Shown here piece after piece: positions 9,964-19,174 of a stretch of DNA of 64,000 nucleotides. The notes beneath the pieces are model-generated. The model saw only the letters and a program-made list of their open reading frames with translations. It did not search any database and had not been told where the DNA came from. The position numbers and the translations under genes were made by a program. This DNA comes from Colwellia echini (GTDB taxonomy: Bacteria > Pseudomonadota > Gammaproteobacteria > Enterobacterales > Alteromonadaceae), in assembly GCF_002843355.2 (NCBI RefSeq), contig NZ_PJAI02000014.1:45183-109182 (forward strand), in the 5' to 3' direction. Numbering within the stretch: position 1 is the first letter of the stretch; the number at the start of each line of letters is the position of its first letter.

Positions 9964-10190
9964 TTTTTAATTTTAAGTTTTTTATAAAAAACTTAAAATA
10001 ATGACTGAATGCGTTATAAAACAATACCGTTATTATCTACCAGACTTAATTAAACTTAATTTATTAAACACGATTAATTAAACAATATTAACTATCGTGA
10101 TTTCTGGCGGCTTTTATCTATGTATTATAGAATACCTGAAAATCCGTTTCGAAACTATTCGCTTTTACAGACGAACATAATCAGAAAAGT

Positions 10191-11792
10191 ATGACTCAAC
10201 AAAACAATTGTGATGTTTTAATCGTTGGCAGCGGCGCAGCAGGCCTAACACTAGCCCTACATTTAGCTAAAAATGCCGATGTAGTTATTTTAAGTAAAGG
10301 CCCTTTAAATGAAGGTTCTACTTTTTATGCTCAAGGTGGGATTGCCGCTGTATTTGATGAGAATGATAGTATTTCTGCACATATTGAAGACACTCTTATT
10401 GCTGGCGCAGGTTTATGTGATGAAGAGGCGGTAAAGTTTACCACTGAAAATGCAAAATCATGTTTAGAGTGGCTAATAAATCAAGGTGTTGAGTTTGATA
10501 AAGAGCAAATTGATGACGGTGAAAAACGTTATCACTTAACTCGAGAAGGCGGGCATAGTCACCGTAGAATTTTACATTCTGCCGATGCCACCGGCCAAGC
10601 AATTCAAATGACTTTATCTGAACAAGTCAAAAAACATTCTCGTATTCGTATTTTCGAACGATTTAACGCTATAGATTTAATTTGCCAACAAAACAGTACG
10701 GGCAGCAAAGTTAAAAAATGTATCGGTGCCTATATTTGGAATAGAAATACAGAGAAAGTAGAAAGTATTTATGCGCAAAAAGTAATTTTAGCAACTGGCG
10801 GTGCGAGTAAAGTTTATCAATACACCTCAAATCCTGACGTTGCTAGTGGCGACGGTATCGCCATGGCTTGGCGCGCAGGTTGTCGTGTAGCAAATATGGA
10901 ATTTAATCAATTTCATCCTACTTGTTTATTTCATCCTTCTGCTGGTACATTTCTACTGACTGAAGCATTACGTGGTGAAGGCGCTAAACTACGACGCCCC
11001 GACGGTAGCCGTTTTATGCCTGACTTTGACGAGCGTGCAGAACTAGCACCGCGTGATATTGTTGCCCGTGCTATTGATTATGAAATGAAGCGTTTGGGCG
11101 CTGACTGTATGTATCTTGATATTAGCCATAAACCAAGCGAGTTTATCAAGCAGCATTTCCCAACTATTTATGAAAAAACAATATCGTTAGGTATTGATAT
11201 CACTCAACAGCCTATTCCTATTGTACCTGCTGCACATTACACTTGTGGCGGCGTAATGGTCGATACACAAGGTAAAACTGACATTGATCAACTTTATGCT
11301 ATTGGCGAAATGTCTTACACAGGTTTACATGGCGCAAATCGATTAGCTAGTAATTCATTACTAGAATGTATTGTTTTTGCGCGTGCGGCGGCTTTAGAGA
11401 TTAGTAAAACTTTAGCAGCAGATAATCGACATATAACTTTACCTCACTGGGATGAAAGTCGTGTAACCAACTCTGATGAAGAGGTTGTGATTCAACATAA
11501 TTGGCATGAACTGAGATTGTTTATGTGGGATTATGTAGGCATTGTAAGAACCACTAAACGATTAGAGCGGGCACTACATCGTGTAGAGTTATTACAAAGA
11601 GAGATCGACGATTATTATCAAAACTTTAAAGTAAGCAATAACTTACTCGAGTTACGAAACTTAGTACAAGTTGCTGAACTTATTATAAAATGTGCAATGG
11701 AAAGAAAAGAAAGTAGAGGCTTACATTACACCTTAGATTTCCCTGACTTATTGCCTGAAGCAGTACCAACGATCTTAAAACCTAAAATCTAA
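10191..11792 (+). CDS. nadB: L-aspartate oxidase
   Basis: NadB oxidises L-aspartate to iminoaspartate with FAD, the first step of de novo NAD synthesis. The 533-residue protein has the dinucleotide-binding loop [15 protein letters not shown] at residues 12-26, then [26 protein letters not shown] and the active-site region [46 protein letters not shown] closes the FAD domain, and the three-helix C-terminal domain is complete. Length equals the E. coli enzyme (540). It is transcribed divergently from rpoE across 287 bp. No quinolinate synthase gene follows. Confidence 0.97.
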   Translation: MTQQNNCDVLIVGSGAAGLTLALHLAKNADVVILSKGPLNEGSTFYAQGGIAAVFDENDSISAHIEDTLIAGAGLCDEEAVKFTTENAKSCLEWLINQGVEFDKEQIDDGEKRYHLTREGGHSHRRILHSADATGQAIQMTLSEQVKKHSRIRIFERFNAIDLICQQNSTGSKVKKCIGAYIWNRNTEKVESIYAQKVILATGGASKVYQYTSNPDVASGDGIAMAWRAGCRVANMEFNQFHPTCLFHPSAGTFLLTEALRGEGAKLRRPDGSRFMPDFDERAELAPRDIVARAIDYEMKRLGADCMYLDISHKPSEFIKQHFPTIYEKTISLGIDITQQPIPIVPAAHYTCGGVMVDTQGKTDIDQLYAIGEMSYTGLHGANRLASNSLLECIVFARAAALEISKTLAADNRHITLPHWDESRVTNSDEEVVIQHNWHELRLFMWDYVGIVRTTKRLERALHRVELLQREIDDYYQNFKVSNNLLELRNLVQVAELIIKCAMERKESRGLHYTLDFPDLLPEAVPTILKPKI

Positions 11793-11814
11793 AATCTAAA
11801 CTAAAGTTTGAGCT

Positions 11815-11852
11815 AACTCATTATTTGAAACTTTAGTGAAGAATGAGTTAAT
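11815..11852. terminator. Hairpin between convergent nadB and ygfX
   Basis: AACTCATT and AATGAGTT form an 8 bp inverted repeat with an internal loop just after the nadB stop codon. There is no strong T tract, so termination is only possible. Just beyond it the bases TTTAGG recur three times near 11921-11940. Confidence 0.3.
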
Positions 11853-11939
11853 AAATAATTAGTAATAAGCGAGTAATACCCTTGCAAAAAGAAAACTGCA
11901 CTTTGTTCAATATTTAAGGTTTAGGTTTAGGTTTAAGGT

Positions 11940-12488
11940 TCAGAGTTGTCTTACGACCCTTGCTAGGCGAGAAAAATCTTGCCCGCTAACACTGTCTCTA
12001 AATAGAAATACTTGCTTAGGGCGCTGTTTTGCAATTCTTTTTTGATGCTGGGTTAAGTCAAATAGTTGTGTTTGAGAGCTAGCATCATTATTTTTCGGTA
12101 CCATAACCAACCAACAACCGAAAAAGCTAAATCGACTATGCGCTAATAATTGGTAATGATTAACCGCCAAACAAGTTAAATCGGTAGTCGTGCACTTAGC
12201 AAGTAATGGTTTATCAAATAGCTGAATATCACCGGTATTATCTACCAATAAACAACCACTGATGCTACGTGTATTATCGCTTGATAACCATAGCCCACAG
12301 CTAACTAAACCTACCACAGCAATAGACAACGCCAACATATAGTTATAACTAAAAATAACAATGCTAGTTAACAGCACAAGCATTAATAATAAACTATAGG
12401 CTGCTAATTTATAGCGCGAGTATTTAACATTAATATTATACTTTGACGCGCTTAAGTATATGTTGGACCATTGCGTTAAGTTCTTCAT
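11940..12488 (-). CDS. ygfX: YgfX-like membrane protein (CptA family), partner of SdhE
   Basis: YgfX proteins are small two-helix inner membrane proteins encoded directly after sdhE; in E. coli ygfX is annotated as a toxin affecting FtsZ and MreB. Two adjacent hydrophobic segments (YSLLLMLVLLTSIVIFSY and MLALSIAVVGLVSCGLWL) are followed by a soluble tail, the family topology. The start is uncertain. The frame is open back to a TTG at 12521 and has ATG codons at 12503 and 12488, all inside sdhE. I list the last ATG, which still overlaps sdhE by 53 bp. A start nearer the sdhE stop codon would need a rare codon. Confidence 0.7.
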   Translation of the reverse strand: MKNLTQWSNIYLSASKYNINVKYSRYKLAAYSLLLMLVLLTSIVIFSYNYMLALSIAVVGLVSCGLWLSSDNTRSISGCLLVDNTGDIQLFDKPLLAKCTTTDLTCLAVNHYQLLAHSRFSFFGCWLVMVPKNNDASSQTQLFDLTQHQKRIAKQRPKQVFLFRDSVSGQDFSRLARVVRQL

Positions 12489-12753
12489 CTTTACAAGTTT
12501 CATGCCCCATAAACCAAGCAAATAATTCAGGATCTTGGCAAGTTAGTAAGCGCTCAAACGTAAACTGATCTTGGTTTGATAGACTATCGTATGCCTCATC
12601 AACAAATGGGGTAAACAACACATCTAACTCTAACATACCGCGACGACACGCCCATCTTAAACGGGCTTTATTCACTTTTGAAAGAGTAGTTGAGTTTTCT
12701 TTTTTTGTCACTGGATTGTGTGAGTTTTCGTTTACAGAATTATTTACTGACAT
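12436..12753 (-). CDS. sdhE: FAD assembly factor SdhE
   Basis: SdhE promotes covalent flavinylation of succinate dehydrogenase and fumarate reductase flavoprotein subunits. The 105-residue protein contains the signature ARLRWACRRGMLELDVLF, in which R38-G39-x-x-E42 is the conserved flavinylation motif. FTFERLLTCQDPELFAWFMG follows, also diagnostic. About 25 N-terminal residues rich in Asn and Ser precede the domain and are extra compared with E. coli (88 residues). It lies divergent to ygfZ, the same neighbourhood as in E. coli. Confidence 0.95.
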   Translation of the reverse strand: MSVNNSVNENSHNPVTKKENSTTLSKVNKARLRWACRRGMLELDVLFTPFVDEAYDSLSNQDQFTFERLLTCQDPELFAWFMGHETCKDEELNAMVQHILKRVKV

Positions 12754-12986
12754 AGCACCCTTCTTGAATAAGCATTGCTGATTAAAACAGATAATTTATA
12801 ACATATATTGTAACAACAACTTCCATAACACAGCTATTAAAACCAGCCTCAATCATTAAAAAATCATCGGTTGAGTTGTTTTTGTTATTTTAGCCCTTAT
12901 TCTATTAGTTACTGTTAATATATAAGCCTAGTTAGTTATAATCCAATAGAGTTATAACTTATCCTTCACTTTTCACTGAGCTCATC

Positions 12987-13955
12987 ATGACCACCAATAC
13001 ACAACTACCTTCTTTACCGCAATTACCTGATACTTACCTTATTGAATTGAGTGATTTTGGCGCTATTTCATTATCAGGTGAAGAGCAAACTAAGTATTTA
13101 CAAGGGCAAGTAACCTGTGATGTGAACAGCAGCACTGAATCAAACTTACTTGTTGGTGCTCACTGTGATGCTAAAGGTAAAGTATTCTCTGTTTTTAGAT
13201 TAATCAACCGCTCGACCGCATATTTATTATTACAACCTAAAGCCAGTATTGAAAATTCACTCAAAGAGCTGAAAAAATTTGGCGTATTCGCCAAAGTTAC
13301 TATTGAAGAAACTACAAACTTAAGTTTTGTCGCACTAGTTGGCGAGCAAGCAAGTAGCTTGTTACAACAAAAATTCTCACAAGTACCAGATAGTTTAACG
13401 CCTGTAGCACAAATAGGTACTACCAATATAGTATATCTGGGCGGAGAGCAATCTCGTTATATCATTATTGACGAACAAGCTGTTATTTCTTCCTTAAAAG
13501 AAGAATTAGCTTTGCCGATTTATTCGCAAGCAGTTTGGAATTTATTCGAAATAAATCAAGGTTTCCCTATTTTAACAGCTGACACCAGTGGTCAATATGT
13601 TCCGCAAATGCTTAACTTGCAGGCTATAAATGGCATCAGCTTTACTAAAGGTTGTTACCTTGGCCAAGAAACAGTGGCGAGAATGCAATATTTAGGCAAA
13701 AACAAACGCGCCTTATTTTCGTTATCAGCTCAACTTAAGCAAGATTTTCAAGCCGATGACATTATTGAAAAGAAATTAGGCGATAACTGGCGTAAAGCCG
13801 GTGATATACTAGCTTATTATCAAGCAGATGATGGCAGTTGTCTCATTCAGGCCGTTTTGGTGAAAGATGATGAAGTACCTGAAATGCGTGTTGCTGCGCA
13901 AGCATGTTCGGTTGTTGAGGTTCAAACTCTGCCTTATTCGCTAGAGGCTAAATAA
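12987..13955 (+). CDS. ygfZ: tRNA-modifying / Fe-S cluster maintenance protein YgfZ
   Basis: YgfZ is a folate-binding GcvT-like protein needed for the activity of some iron-sulfur enzymes such as MiaB. The diagnostic motif KGCYLGQETVARMQ, with the reactive cysteine, is present at about residues 227-240. The N-terminal part has YLQGQVTCDV and GAHCDAKGKVFSVFRL, typical of the family. Length (322) matches E. coli (326). It is divergent from sdhE, a conserved arrangement, and precedes a SlyD-like gene by 51 bp. Confidence 0.95.
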   Translation: MTTNTQLPSLPQLPDTYLIELSDFGAISLSGEEQTKYLQGQVTCDVNSSTESNLLVGAHCDAKGKVFSVFRLINRSTAYLLLQPKASIENSLKELKKFGVFAKVTIEETTNLSFVALVGEQASSLLQQKFSQVPDSLTPVAQIGTTNIVYLGGEQSRYIIIDEQAVISSLKEELALPIYSQAVWNLFEINQGFPILTADTSGQYVPQMLNLQAINGISFTKGCYLGQETVARMQYLGKNKRALFSLSAQLKQDFQADDIIEKKLGDNWRKAGDILAYYQADDGSCLIQAVLVKDDEVPEMRVAAQACSVVEVQTLPYSLEAK

Positions 13956-14006
13956 ACTTTACTTAATTTACACTTACGCAAACAAATAATTCTAGTAGGA
14001 GAAAAC

Positions 14007-14495
14007 ATGAAAGTAGCTAAAAATAACGTTGTTGTTATGCACTATGCCGTATCAGACAGCGAAGGCACATTAATCGATAGTTCATACGAAGATAAGCCTA
14101 TGGCTATTATCCAAGGTACTGGTTATTTAATTCCTGGTTTAGATGACGCGTTAGTTGATCGCGCTGTTGGCGACAAATTTGAAGTTGCAGTAGCCTGTGC
14201 AGACGCCTATGGCGAACGTCATGATGATTACGTACAAACAGTACCGCGTGAAGTTCTTGCTGGTGTTGAAGATTTATCATTAGGTACACAATTACGTGCT
14301 ACCACAGATGATGGCGAACAAACTGTTATTGTTATTGATGTTCAAGATGATGTGATTACGGTTGACGGTAACCACCCGCTTTCAGGTTTAGACTTAAACT
14401 TTGATGTTGAAATACTTGAAGTGCGTGAAGCTACTGAAGAAGAGCTTTCTCATGGACATGTCCATGCACCTGGTGGCTGTGGTCACGATCACTAA
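14007..14495 (+). CDS. SlyD-like FKBP-type peptidyl-prolyl isomerase
   Basis: SlyD-type proteins are cytoplasmic prolyl isomerases/chaperones that bind nickel. The 162-residue protein begins MKVAKNNVVVMHYAV and has the split FKBP fold, with PMAIIQGTGYLIPGLDDALV and an inserted flap domain (VPREVLAGVEDLSLG). The FKBP part is completed by DGNHPLSGLDLNFDVEI. The tail, HGHVHAPGGCGHDH, is a short histidine-rich metal-binding end, much shorter than in E. coli SlyD (196 residues). A strong Shine-Dalgarno (AGGAG) precedes the ATG. It is followed by a terminator. Confidence 0.92.
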   Translation: MKVAKNNVVVMHYAVSDSEGTLIDSSYEDKPMAIIQGTGYLIPGLDDALVDRAVGDKFEVAVACADAYGERHDDYVQTVPREVLAGVEDLSLGTQLRATTDDGEQTVIVIDVQDDVITVDGNHPLSGLDLNFDVEILEVREATEEELSHGHVHAPGGCGHDH

Positions 14496-14563
14496 TTCGA
14501 GTTAGTGCTGTAAACTACACACTTAATAACTCATCTTAGCTATATATATTCGTTAAGACTGTT

Positions 14564-14602
14564 TTAAAGCCATCGTATATAGAATATTACGGTGGCTTTT
14601 TT
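14564..14602 (+). terminator. Intrinsic terminator after the SlyD-like gene
   Basis: AAAGCCA-TCGTA pairs with TACGG-TGGCTTT across a short AT-rich loop, and the run of T continues in GGCTTTTTTAT. It lies about 70 bp after the stop codon. Confidence 0.75.
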
Positions 14603-14800
14603 ATAACAAAAATAACCAAGCCCTATTCATCAAATACCTACTGAATAAATACCCATTGAACAAATACCAATGAATTATGACTAACCTTAGTTCTGAATAA
14701 TAAAAGTGAGTAAATGCTATAAATCACTTAGAAGTATTCTCTACAATAGTTTTAATTATTCGCAGTACAAGGCGAAAAGCAAAGCTAACTATAAAGAAAA

Positions 14801-14850
14801 TACGGATAATTAAGGTCGTTCTAGCACTTTGCTTATCCCGAAATCAGCTT
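14801..14850 (-). repeat. Dispersed repeat family 3, copy 1
   Basis: The minus strand reads a diverged TTTCGGGATAAGCAAAGTGC core followed by TAGAACGACCTTAATTATCC, clearly related to copies at 24053, 61601 and 63947. It is the most diverged of the four. Confidence 0.65.
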
Positions 14851-14943
14851 AACTACTAATTCGTAACATTTTGATACTAAGCTTTTCTATGTATCTTAAT
14901 ATATTCCCTTAAAATAATTACCTTAATTAAGGAGCACCGCAAC

Positions 14944-15447
14944 ATGAAGAACCCTATGAAAAAAATTATCACAACGCTTACCGTATTATCACTTTTACTA
15001 GTAAATAGCGCTTTATATGCCAGTAATCTACTAACCAATGCACCAGTATTGACCTTAGACGGCGCTAAAGTTATTGCCGCTGCCGCGGCTAAAAAAGCTC
15101 AAACCGAAAACTGGAATGTCGTCATTGTCATTAGTGATGCTGCAGGTAATGTTAAATACTTAGAGCGTATGGAAGATGTGCAATTATCTGGTTTAGAAGT
15201 TGCCATAGAAAAAGCAAAAACAGCGGTACTTTACCGTCGACCGAGTCAAGTTTTCGAAGAGCGCGCAAGAGCTGGCGACACACCTATTACCATGTTACCT
15301 GACGTTCTTCCTTTTGCAGGTGGTTTACCTATTATTATAGACGGTCAATTAGTTGGAGCTATTGGCGTGAGTGGTGTTAAACCAACTCAAGATGCTGAAA
15401 TAGCTCAAGCTGGGATTGATGCCCTACTCAAACAGCTAAAGAAGTAA
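14944..15447 (+). CDS. Secreted GlcG/HbpS-like (DUF336) protein
   Basis: GlcG/HbpS-family proteins are small alpha/beta proteins found with glycolate genes or as extracellular haem-binding sensors; the molecular role is often unknown. Residues 1-27 form a signal peptide (hydrophobic TTLTVLSLLLVNSALYA). The mature part has LTLDGAKVIAAAAAKKAQ, VVIVISDAAGNVKYLERM, AIEKAKTAVLYRRPS and GGLPIIIDGQLVGAIGVSG, the last being the family hallmark. It stands alone with its own Shine-Dalgarno and a terminator downstream, so it is probably monocistronic. Haem binding is inference from homologues. Confidence 0.85.
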   Translation: MKNPMKKIITTLTVLSLLLVNSALYASNLLTNAPVLTLDGAKVIAAAAAKKAQTENWNVVIVISDAAGNVKYLERMEDVQLSGLEVAIEKAKTAVLYRRPSQVFEERARAGDTPITMLPDVLPFAGGLPIIIDGQLVGAIGVSGVKPTQDAEIAQAGIDALLKQLKK

Positions 15448-15475
15448 TCAGCTAAAGAAGTAATCAGCTAAAGAA
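15431..15475. repeat. Short tandem repeat across a stop codon
   Basis: A 15-16 bp unit CAGCTAAAGAAGTAAT occurs twice and partly a third time, spanning the stop codon of the GlcG-like gene. It looks like slippage-type duplication, with no effect on the protein beyond the last codons. Confidence 0.6.
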
Positions 15476-15507
15476 AGAATCCATTAAAGAAATTATATTT
15501 GCATATA

Positions 15508-15543
15508 AAAAAACGCAACCTTACGTCTAAGGTTGCGTTTTTT
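15508..15543. terminator. Strong bidirectional terminator
   Basis: AACGCAACCTTA and TAAGGTTGCGTT form a 12 bp perfect stem with a short loop, flanked by A-run and T-run. It can end both the GlcG-like gene (plus) and recA (minus). Confidence 0.88.
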
Positions 15544-15705
15544 TATTAATGAGCTTCAATCTGTAGCGTAGATTGCGCTCGATGATATTTAGTTCAGTTG
15601 CTGAGGAATAACTAATCTAAATCTAATAATTACTTATCAAATAATAACTTAAGTAAACAATCAGTTAAGTAAAAATAACGTAAATAAACTCACAATTAAA
15701 TTGGC

Positions 15706-16761
15706 TTAATCAACTAGCGCCTCTTCCTCTTTACCTGCCGAACTATCAATAGCATTTTTATCAGCTTTTACTTTTTTTGCTAATAATAAGTCACGTAATT
15801 TAGTATCGATATCTTTAGCCATTTCAGGATTTTCTTCTAAGTATTTCGCTGCATTAGCTTTACCTTGTCCAATACGTTCGCCGTTACAGCTATACCAAGC
15901 ACCGGCTTTTTCTACAAACTCATACTTAACACCCAGTTCAATTAACTCGCCTAAGCTATTAATACCTTGTCCGTAAAGAATTTGAAATTCAGCTTGTTTA
16001 AATGGTGGTGCAATTTTGTTTTTAACGACTTTAACTCGGGTTTCGTTACCAACAATTTCATCACCGGTTTTAACTGCGCCGATACGGCGAATATCTAAGC
16101 GTACTGAAGCATAGAATTTTAATGCATTACCACCCGTAGTAGTTTCAGGACTACCAAACATAACACCAATTTTCATACGAATTTGGTTAATGAAAATTAG
16201 CATGGTGTTTGATTTTTTCAAGTTACTGGTAAGTTTACGCATCGCTTGCGATAACATACGTGCTTGTAACCCCATATGTGAGTCACCCATATCACCTTCA
16301 ATTTCGGCTTTAGGGGTCAGTGCAGCTACCGAGTCAACTACGATAACATCAATAGCACCAGAGCGTGTTAACATATCAACAATCTCAAGAGCTTGCTCGC
16401 CAGTATCTGGTTGAGATATCAATAACTCATCAATATTTACACCCAACTTTTCAGCATAAATTGGGTCAAGTGCATGCTCAGCATCAATAAAGGCACAAAC
16501 TTTACCGTTACGTTGTGCTTCTGCGATTACTTCTAACGTTAAGGTTGTTTTACCACTTGATTCAGGGCCGTAAATTTCAACAACACGACCAAGTGGCAAC
16601 CCACCTGCTCCTAAGGCGATATCTAAGCCTAATGAGCCAGTAGAAATAGTTTCTACATCCATGGTGTTGTTATCACCAAGCTTCATTATTGAACCTTTAC
16701 CGAATTGACGTTCTATTTGGCTTAAGGCCGCTGATAATGCTTTTTCTTTATCGTCTTTCAT
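15706..16761 (-). CDS. recA: Recombinase A
   Basis: RecA forms ATP-dependent filaments on single-stranded DNA, performs strand exchange and triggers LexA autocleavage in the SOS response. Walker A GPESSGKT lies at residues 65-72. Other landmarks are [12 protein letters not shown], the L1 region with [15 protein letters not shown], and [21 protein letters not shown]. The acidic C-terminal tail is present (EEEALVD). At 351 residues it is of normal length. It has a LexA box upstream (16921-16940). No recX follows; instead there is a terminator, and mutS lies 17 kb away. Confidence 0.98.
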   Translation of the reverse strand: MKDDKEKALSAALSQIERQFGKGSIMKLGDNNTMDVETISTGSLGLDIALGAGGLPLGRVVEIYGPESSGKTTLTLEVIAEAQRNGKVCAFIDAEHALDPIYAEKLGVNIDELLISQPDTGEQALEIVDMLTRSGAIDVIVVDSVAALTPKAEIEGDMGDSHMGLQARMLSQAMRKLTSNLKKSNTMLIFINQIRMKIGVMFGSPETTTGGNALKFYASVRLDIRRIGAVKTGDEIVGNETRVKVVKNKIAPPFKQAEFQILYGQGINSLGELIELGVKYEFVEKAGAWYSCNGERIGQGKANAAKYLEENPEMAKDIDTKLRDLLLAKKVKADKNAIDSSAGKEEEALVD

Positions 16762-17526
16762 TCATTACTCCAAGAGCAGTTAGATTATTTTGTGTAGTTA
16801 AAGTTAGGTTGTTAGTAATTCAATTAAACTTGCTAAGTTCAGCTGCCTACAATTTGTTTAACATGTTTCTTTGTTAAACATTTTTAAATGTTGCCTAACT
16901 TCGTTTTGATGAGACAAGTATACTGTAAGTGCGTACAGTATCAAGTTATTTATAAATTATTTTTAATTTAGTTTTAAATTTAAAATACCGGTACTTTTAA
17001 TTAATTGATAAATAAAGATTAAAATACAGTTAGTAACTTTTGTAATTTTATATTCAAAAAGTTACTATGAGGTTTTTAATATTAAATAAGCTTTAGATTT
17101 ATCCTGTTTACTGTACAATTTTTTCGATACTATATTGGTCACTTATAAGGAGAAGATTTTAGTCGAATAAAAGCACCTTAATACAACATAGATATAATGA
17201 TCAGAAAAGCTTTTAGTTTTTTAAGTTCATCTTGGTCATTAAAATATGTTAGCAACTAAGATATCTAAAACTAATATCTGTTTATATAATTGAAATCTAT
17301 ATTTTATTTCGTAACATTTCCTTCTGCCTCGCGAGAAATATAGGTTATAAACTTAAGGCTTTTTATGTTAATTTAAACATTGTAAATAAGTTGTGCGCAC
17401 ACGGCTTATTATTCAAATAATCTTTTTAGATTAAATATATCTTTAATCAATAGTTATCATTAGTTTATAACCAGTATTATGGTTGTTTACTATTACGTTT
17501 AACTCATGCTCCTTAAAGGAAAAAAT
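16762..17526. other. Long divergent intergenic region recA / sigma-54 activator
   Basis: This 765 bp AT-rich gap holds the recA promoter with its LexA box at 16921-16940. The remaining ~550 bp up to the next gene contains no credible open frame, no sigma-54 element and no obvious repeat. Its length leaves room for an unseen small RNA or a complex promoter, but I see no direct support for either. Confidence 0.5.
16921..16940 (-). promoter_or_regulatory. LexA (SOS) box upstream of recA
   Basis: TACTGTAAGTGCGTACAGTA contains CTGT-N8-ACAG, the gammaproteobacterial LexA operator, extended to a 6 bp palindromic arm on each side. It lies 160 bp upstream of the recA ATG, implying a fairly long leader. 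Confidence 0.85.
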
Positions 17527-18852
17527 ATGTTACAGGTTCTATTAGTTGATGATGACTCTGAGTTCACAGAAGTTGCATGCCAAATCATAGAGTTTCTTGG
17601 TTATGATATTTATGTAGCAGCAAACCTTGAAGAAGCAAAAGAATGGTTGTTAAGTCAACCATTCGACCATGTTTTACTTGATTTCATGTTACCCGACGGT
17701 AGCGGCTTACACTTAATAGACTTTCTAAAACAAAACGATCTCAAGCCATACGTCACCTTAATAACAGGTCACCCTTCGGTCAAAGGTATGCTTGCGGGAT
17801 TATGCGGACCAAAAGTAAATTACATTGTAAAACCACTACAACGTGAAGATATTGAAGCAACCTTAAGCAGAAAGGATATAACTCCCAAACCAACACAAAA
17901 GTGTATGCCCACGTTGCATTTTGGCTGTCTTGTTGGTGAATCTAAACCCATGTTAGAACTCTATAGTATGATAGAGCGTGTTGCTAAAACCTCCGCGAAT
18001 GTCATGTTAATGGGTGAAAGTGGTGTTGGTAAAGAAGTTGTTGCGAATGCAATTCATAGCTCAACTAATAAATCTGCTCCTATGGTTGCAACTAACTGTG
18101 GCGCTTTATCAAGAGAGTTAATTAGCAGTGAACTTTTTGGTCACGAAAAAGGGGCATTTACAGGCGCAATTTCTCGTAAAGACGGTGTATTTGTCAGAGC
18201 AGGTAACGGGACCCTCTTTCTTGACGAAGTCACTGAAATGCCATTAGATATGCAACCAAACTTATTGCGTGTGTTAGAAAACCAACGAGTAACACCTGTT
18301 GGCGGCACGCAAGAAGTTGAAGTTAATTGTCGCGTTGTATCTGCCACCAATAGAAAAATGACTGAATTAGCACAAGGCGATATTATCCGAGAAGATATCT
18401 ATTATCGTTTAGCGGTATTTCCTATTAGCATCCCATCATTAAGTGAACGTAAAGAAGATATTCCATTATTAGCTGAAGTATTTTTACAACAGCTTAATCA
18501 AGAAAATGGCACTGAATTCAATTGGCAAAGTGAACAATTAGCCATATTACAAAATAATAATTGGCCGGGTAATGTTAGAGAATTACGACACGCTATACAT
18601 CGTGCATTTATCATGAGTGATCCTGCTACGCAGAAAATTCAACTACCAAGCTCTTTTATTTCTCCTTTTTCAACAGCAAATACCGAATCCGCAATATCGG
18701 CAGGACAAACCATTGAAGAGCTTGAAAAAGAACTTATTCGCGTGACTTTAGATAAAGTAGACGGTAACAAAACACAAGCCGCTGAAATGCTGGGGATTAG
18801 CACAAAAACGTTATATAACAGACTCAATGCTTATACAGACTTTGTTGTATAA
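17527..18852 (+). CDS. NtrC-family sigma-54-dependent response regulator
   Basis: Such proteins hydrolyse ATP to open sigma-54 promoter complexes after phosphorylation. The receiver domain (residues ~2-115) has the acidic pocket VDDD, the phospho-acceptor region HVLLDFMLPDGSG and the lysine of YIVKPL. The AAA+ domain follows with GESGVGKE (Walker A), GAFTGA (the sigma-54 contact loop, intact) and GTLFLDEVTEM (Walker B). A Fis-type helix-turn-helix, NKTQAAEMLGISTKTLYNRL, ends the protein. I start it at the ATG 17527, which has AAAGGA eight bases upstream, rather than the in-frame ATG at 17506. Two sigma-54-type promoters nearby (23535 and 29506) are candidate targets. Confidence 0.93.
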   Translation: MLQVLLVDDDSEFTEVACQIIEFLGYDIYVAANLEEAKEWLLSQPFDHVLLDFMLPDGSGLHLIDFLKQNDLKPYVTLITGHPSVKGMLAGLCGPKVNYIVKPLQREDIEATLSRKDITPKPTQKCMPTLHFGCLVGESKPMLELYSMIERVAKTSANVMLMGESGVGKEVVANAIHSSTNKSAPMVATNCGALSRELISSELFGHEKGAFTGAISRKDGVFVRAGNGTLFLDEVTEMPLDMQPNLLRVLENQRVTPVGGTQEVEVNCRVVSATNRKMTELAQGDIIREDIYYRLAVFPISIPSLSERKEDIPLLAEVFLQQLNQENGTEFNWQSEQLAILQNNNWPGNVRELRHAIHRAFIMSDPATQKIQLPSSFISPFSTANTESAISAGQTIEELEKELIRVTLDKVDGNKTQAAEMLGISTKTLYNRLNAYTDFVV

Positions 18853-18923
18853 AAAATGCATATAAGAACGTAAAGTCAATTACATATACATAATGAAAAC
18901 AGCTAACTATAAAAAGGTAATGC

Positions 18924-19136
18924 ATGACAACAGGAAGTAACGATATTAATCAGTTAATACATGATTCTCGCGGTTCCCTAAATAGAATATCGATGCAAGC
19001 TGAGCTGATAAAAATGGTGCTAGAAAATGATATGCCCAAAGAAAAAGCCTTAGCAGCACTCGATAAAATTATTGCTGCCTGTCAAGATTGTAGCCATAAC
19101 TTACAAGACGTTACTGACTTTATACACAAGCAATAA
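18924..19136 (+). CDS. Stand-alone DHp-like small protein (70 aa)
   Basis: This protein resembles only the dimerisation/phospho-acceptor (HisKA/DHp) part of a histidine kinase. It contains LIHDSRGSLNRISMQAELIK, comparable with the H-box HDLRGPLN of kinases, then a second predicted helix with IIAACQDCSHNLQDVTDFI. There is no ATPase domain. An RBS-like AAAAGG precedes the ATG. It lies between the sigma-54 activator and a full histidine kinase, all on the plus strand with short gaps (71 and 38 bp). I infer a phosphotransfer or decoy role with these partners. An alternative is a small unrelated helical protein; the H-box similarity is read by eye. Confidence 0.7.
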   Translation: MTTGSNDINQLIHDSRGSLNRISMQAELIKMVLENDMPKEKALAALDKIIAACQDCSHNLQDVTDFIHKQ

Positions 19137-19174
19137 AGATCAGTAAAACAGCCTTTAGCCAAAAGCGAGTTAAA

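Larger units (their letters stand above)
14496..14943. other. Intergenic region with terminator and dispersed repeat
   Basis: Between the SlyD-like and GlcG-like genes there is a terminator (14564-14602) and a minus-oriented copy of repeat family 3 at 14801-14850. No coding frame is visible. A Shine-Dalgarno AAGGAG sits just before the next ATG. Confidence 0.6.

Noticed and set aside
11915..11945. Telomere-like TTTAGG triplet repeat
   Set aside because: Only about three short units, consistent with chance or slippage next to the ygfX end.
17041..17520. Possible small gene or riboswitch in the recA/activator gap
   Set aside because: No conserved riboswitch core, promoter or open frame could be identified.
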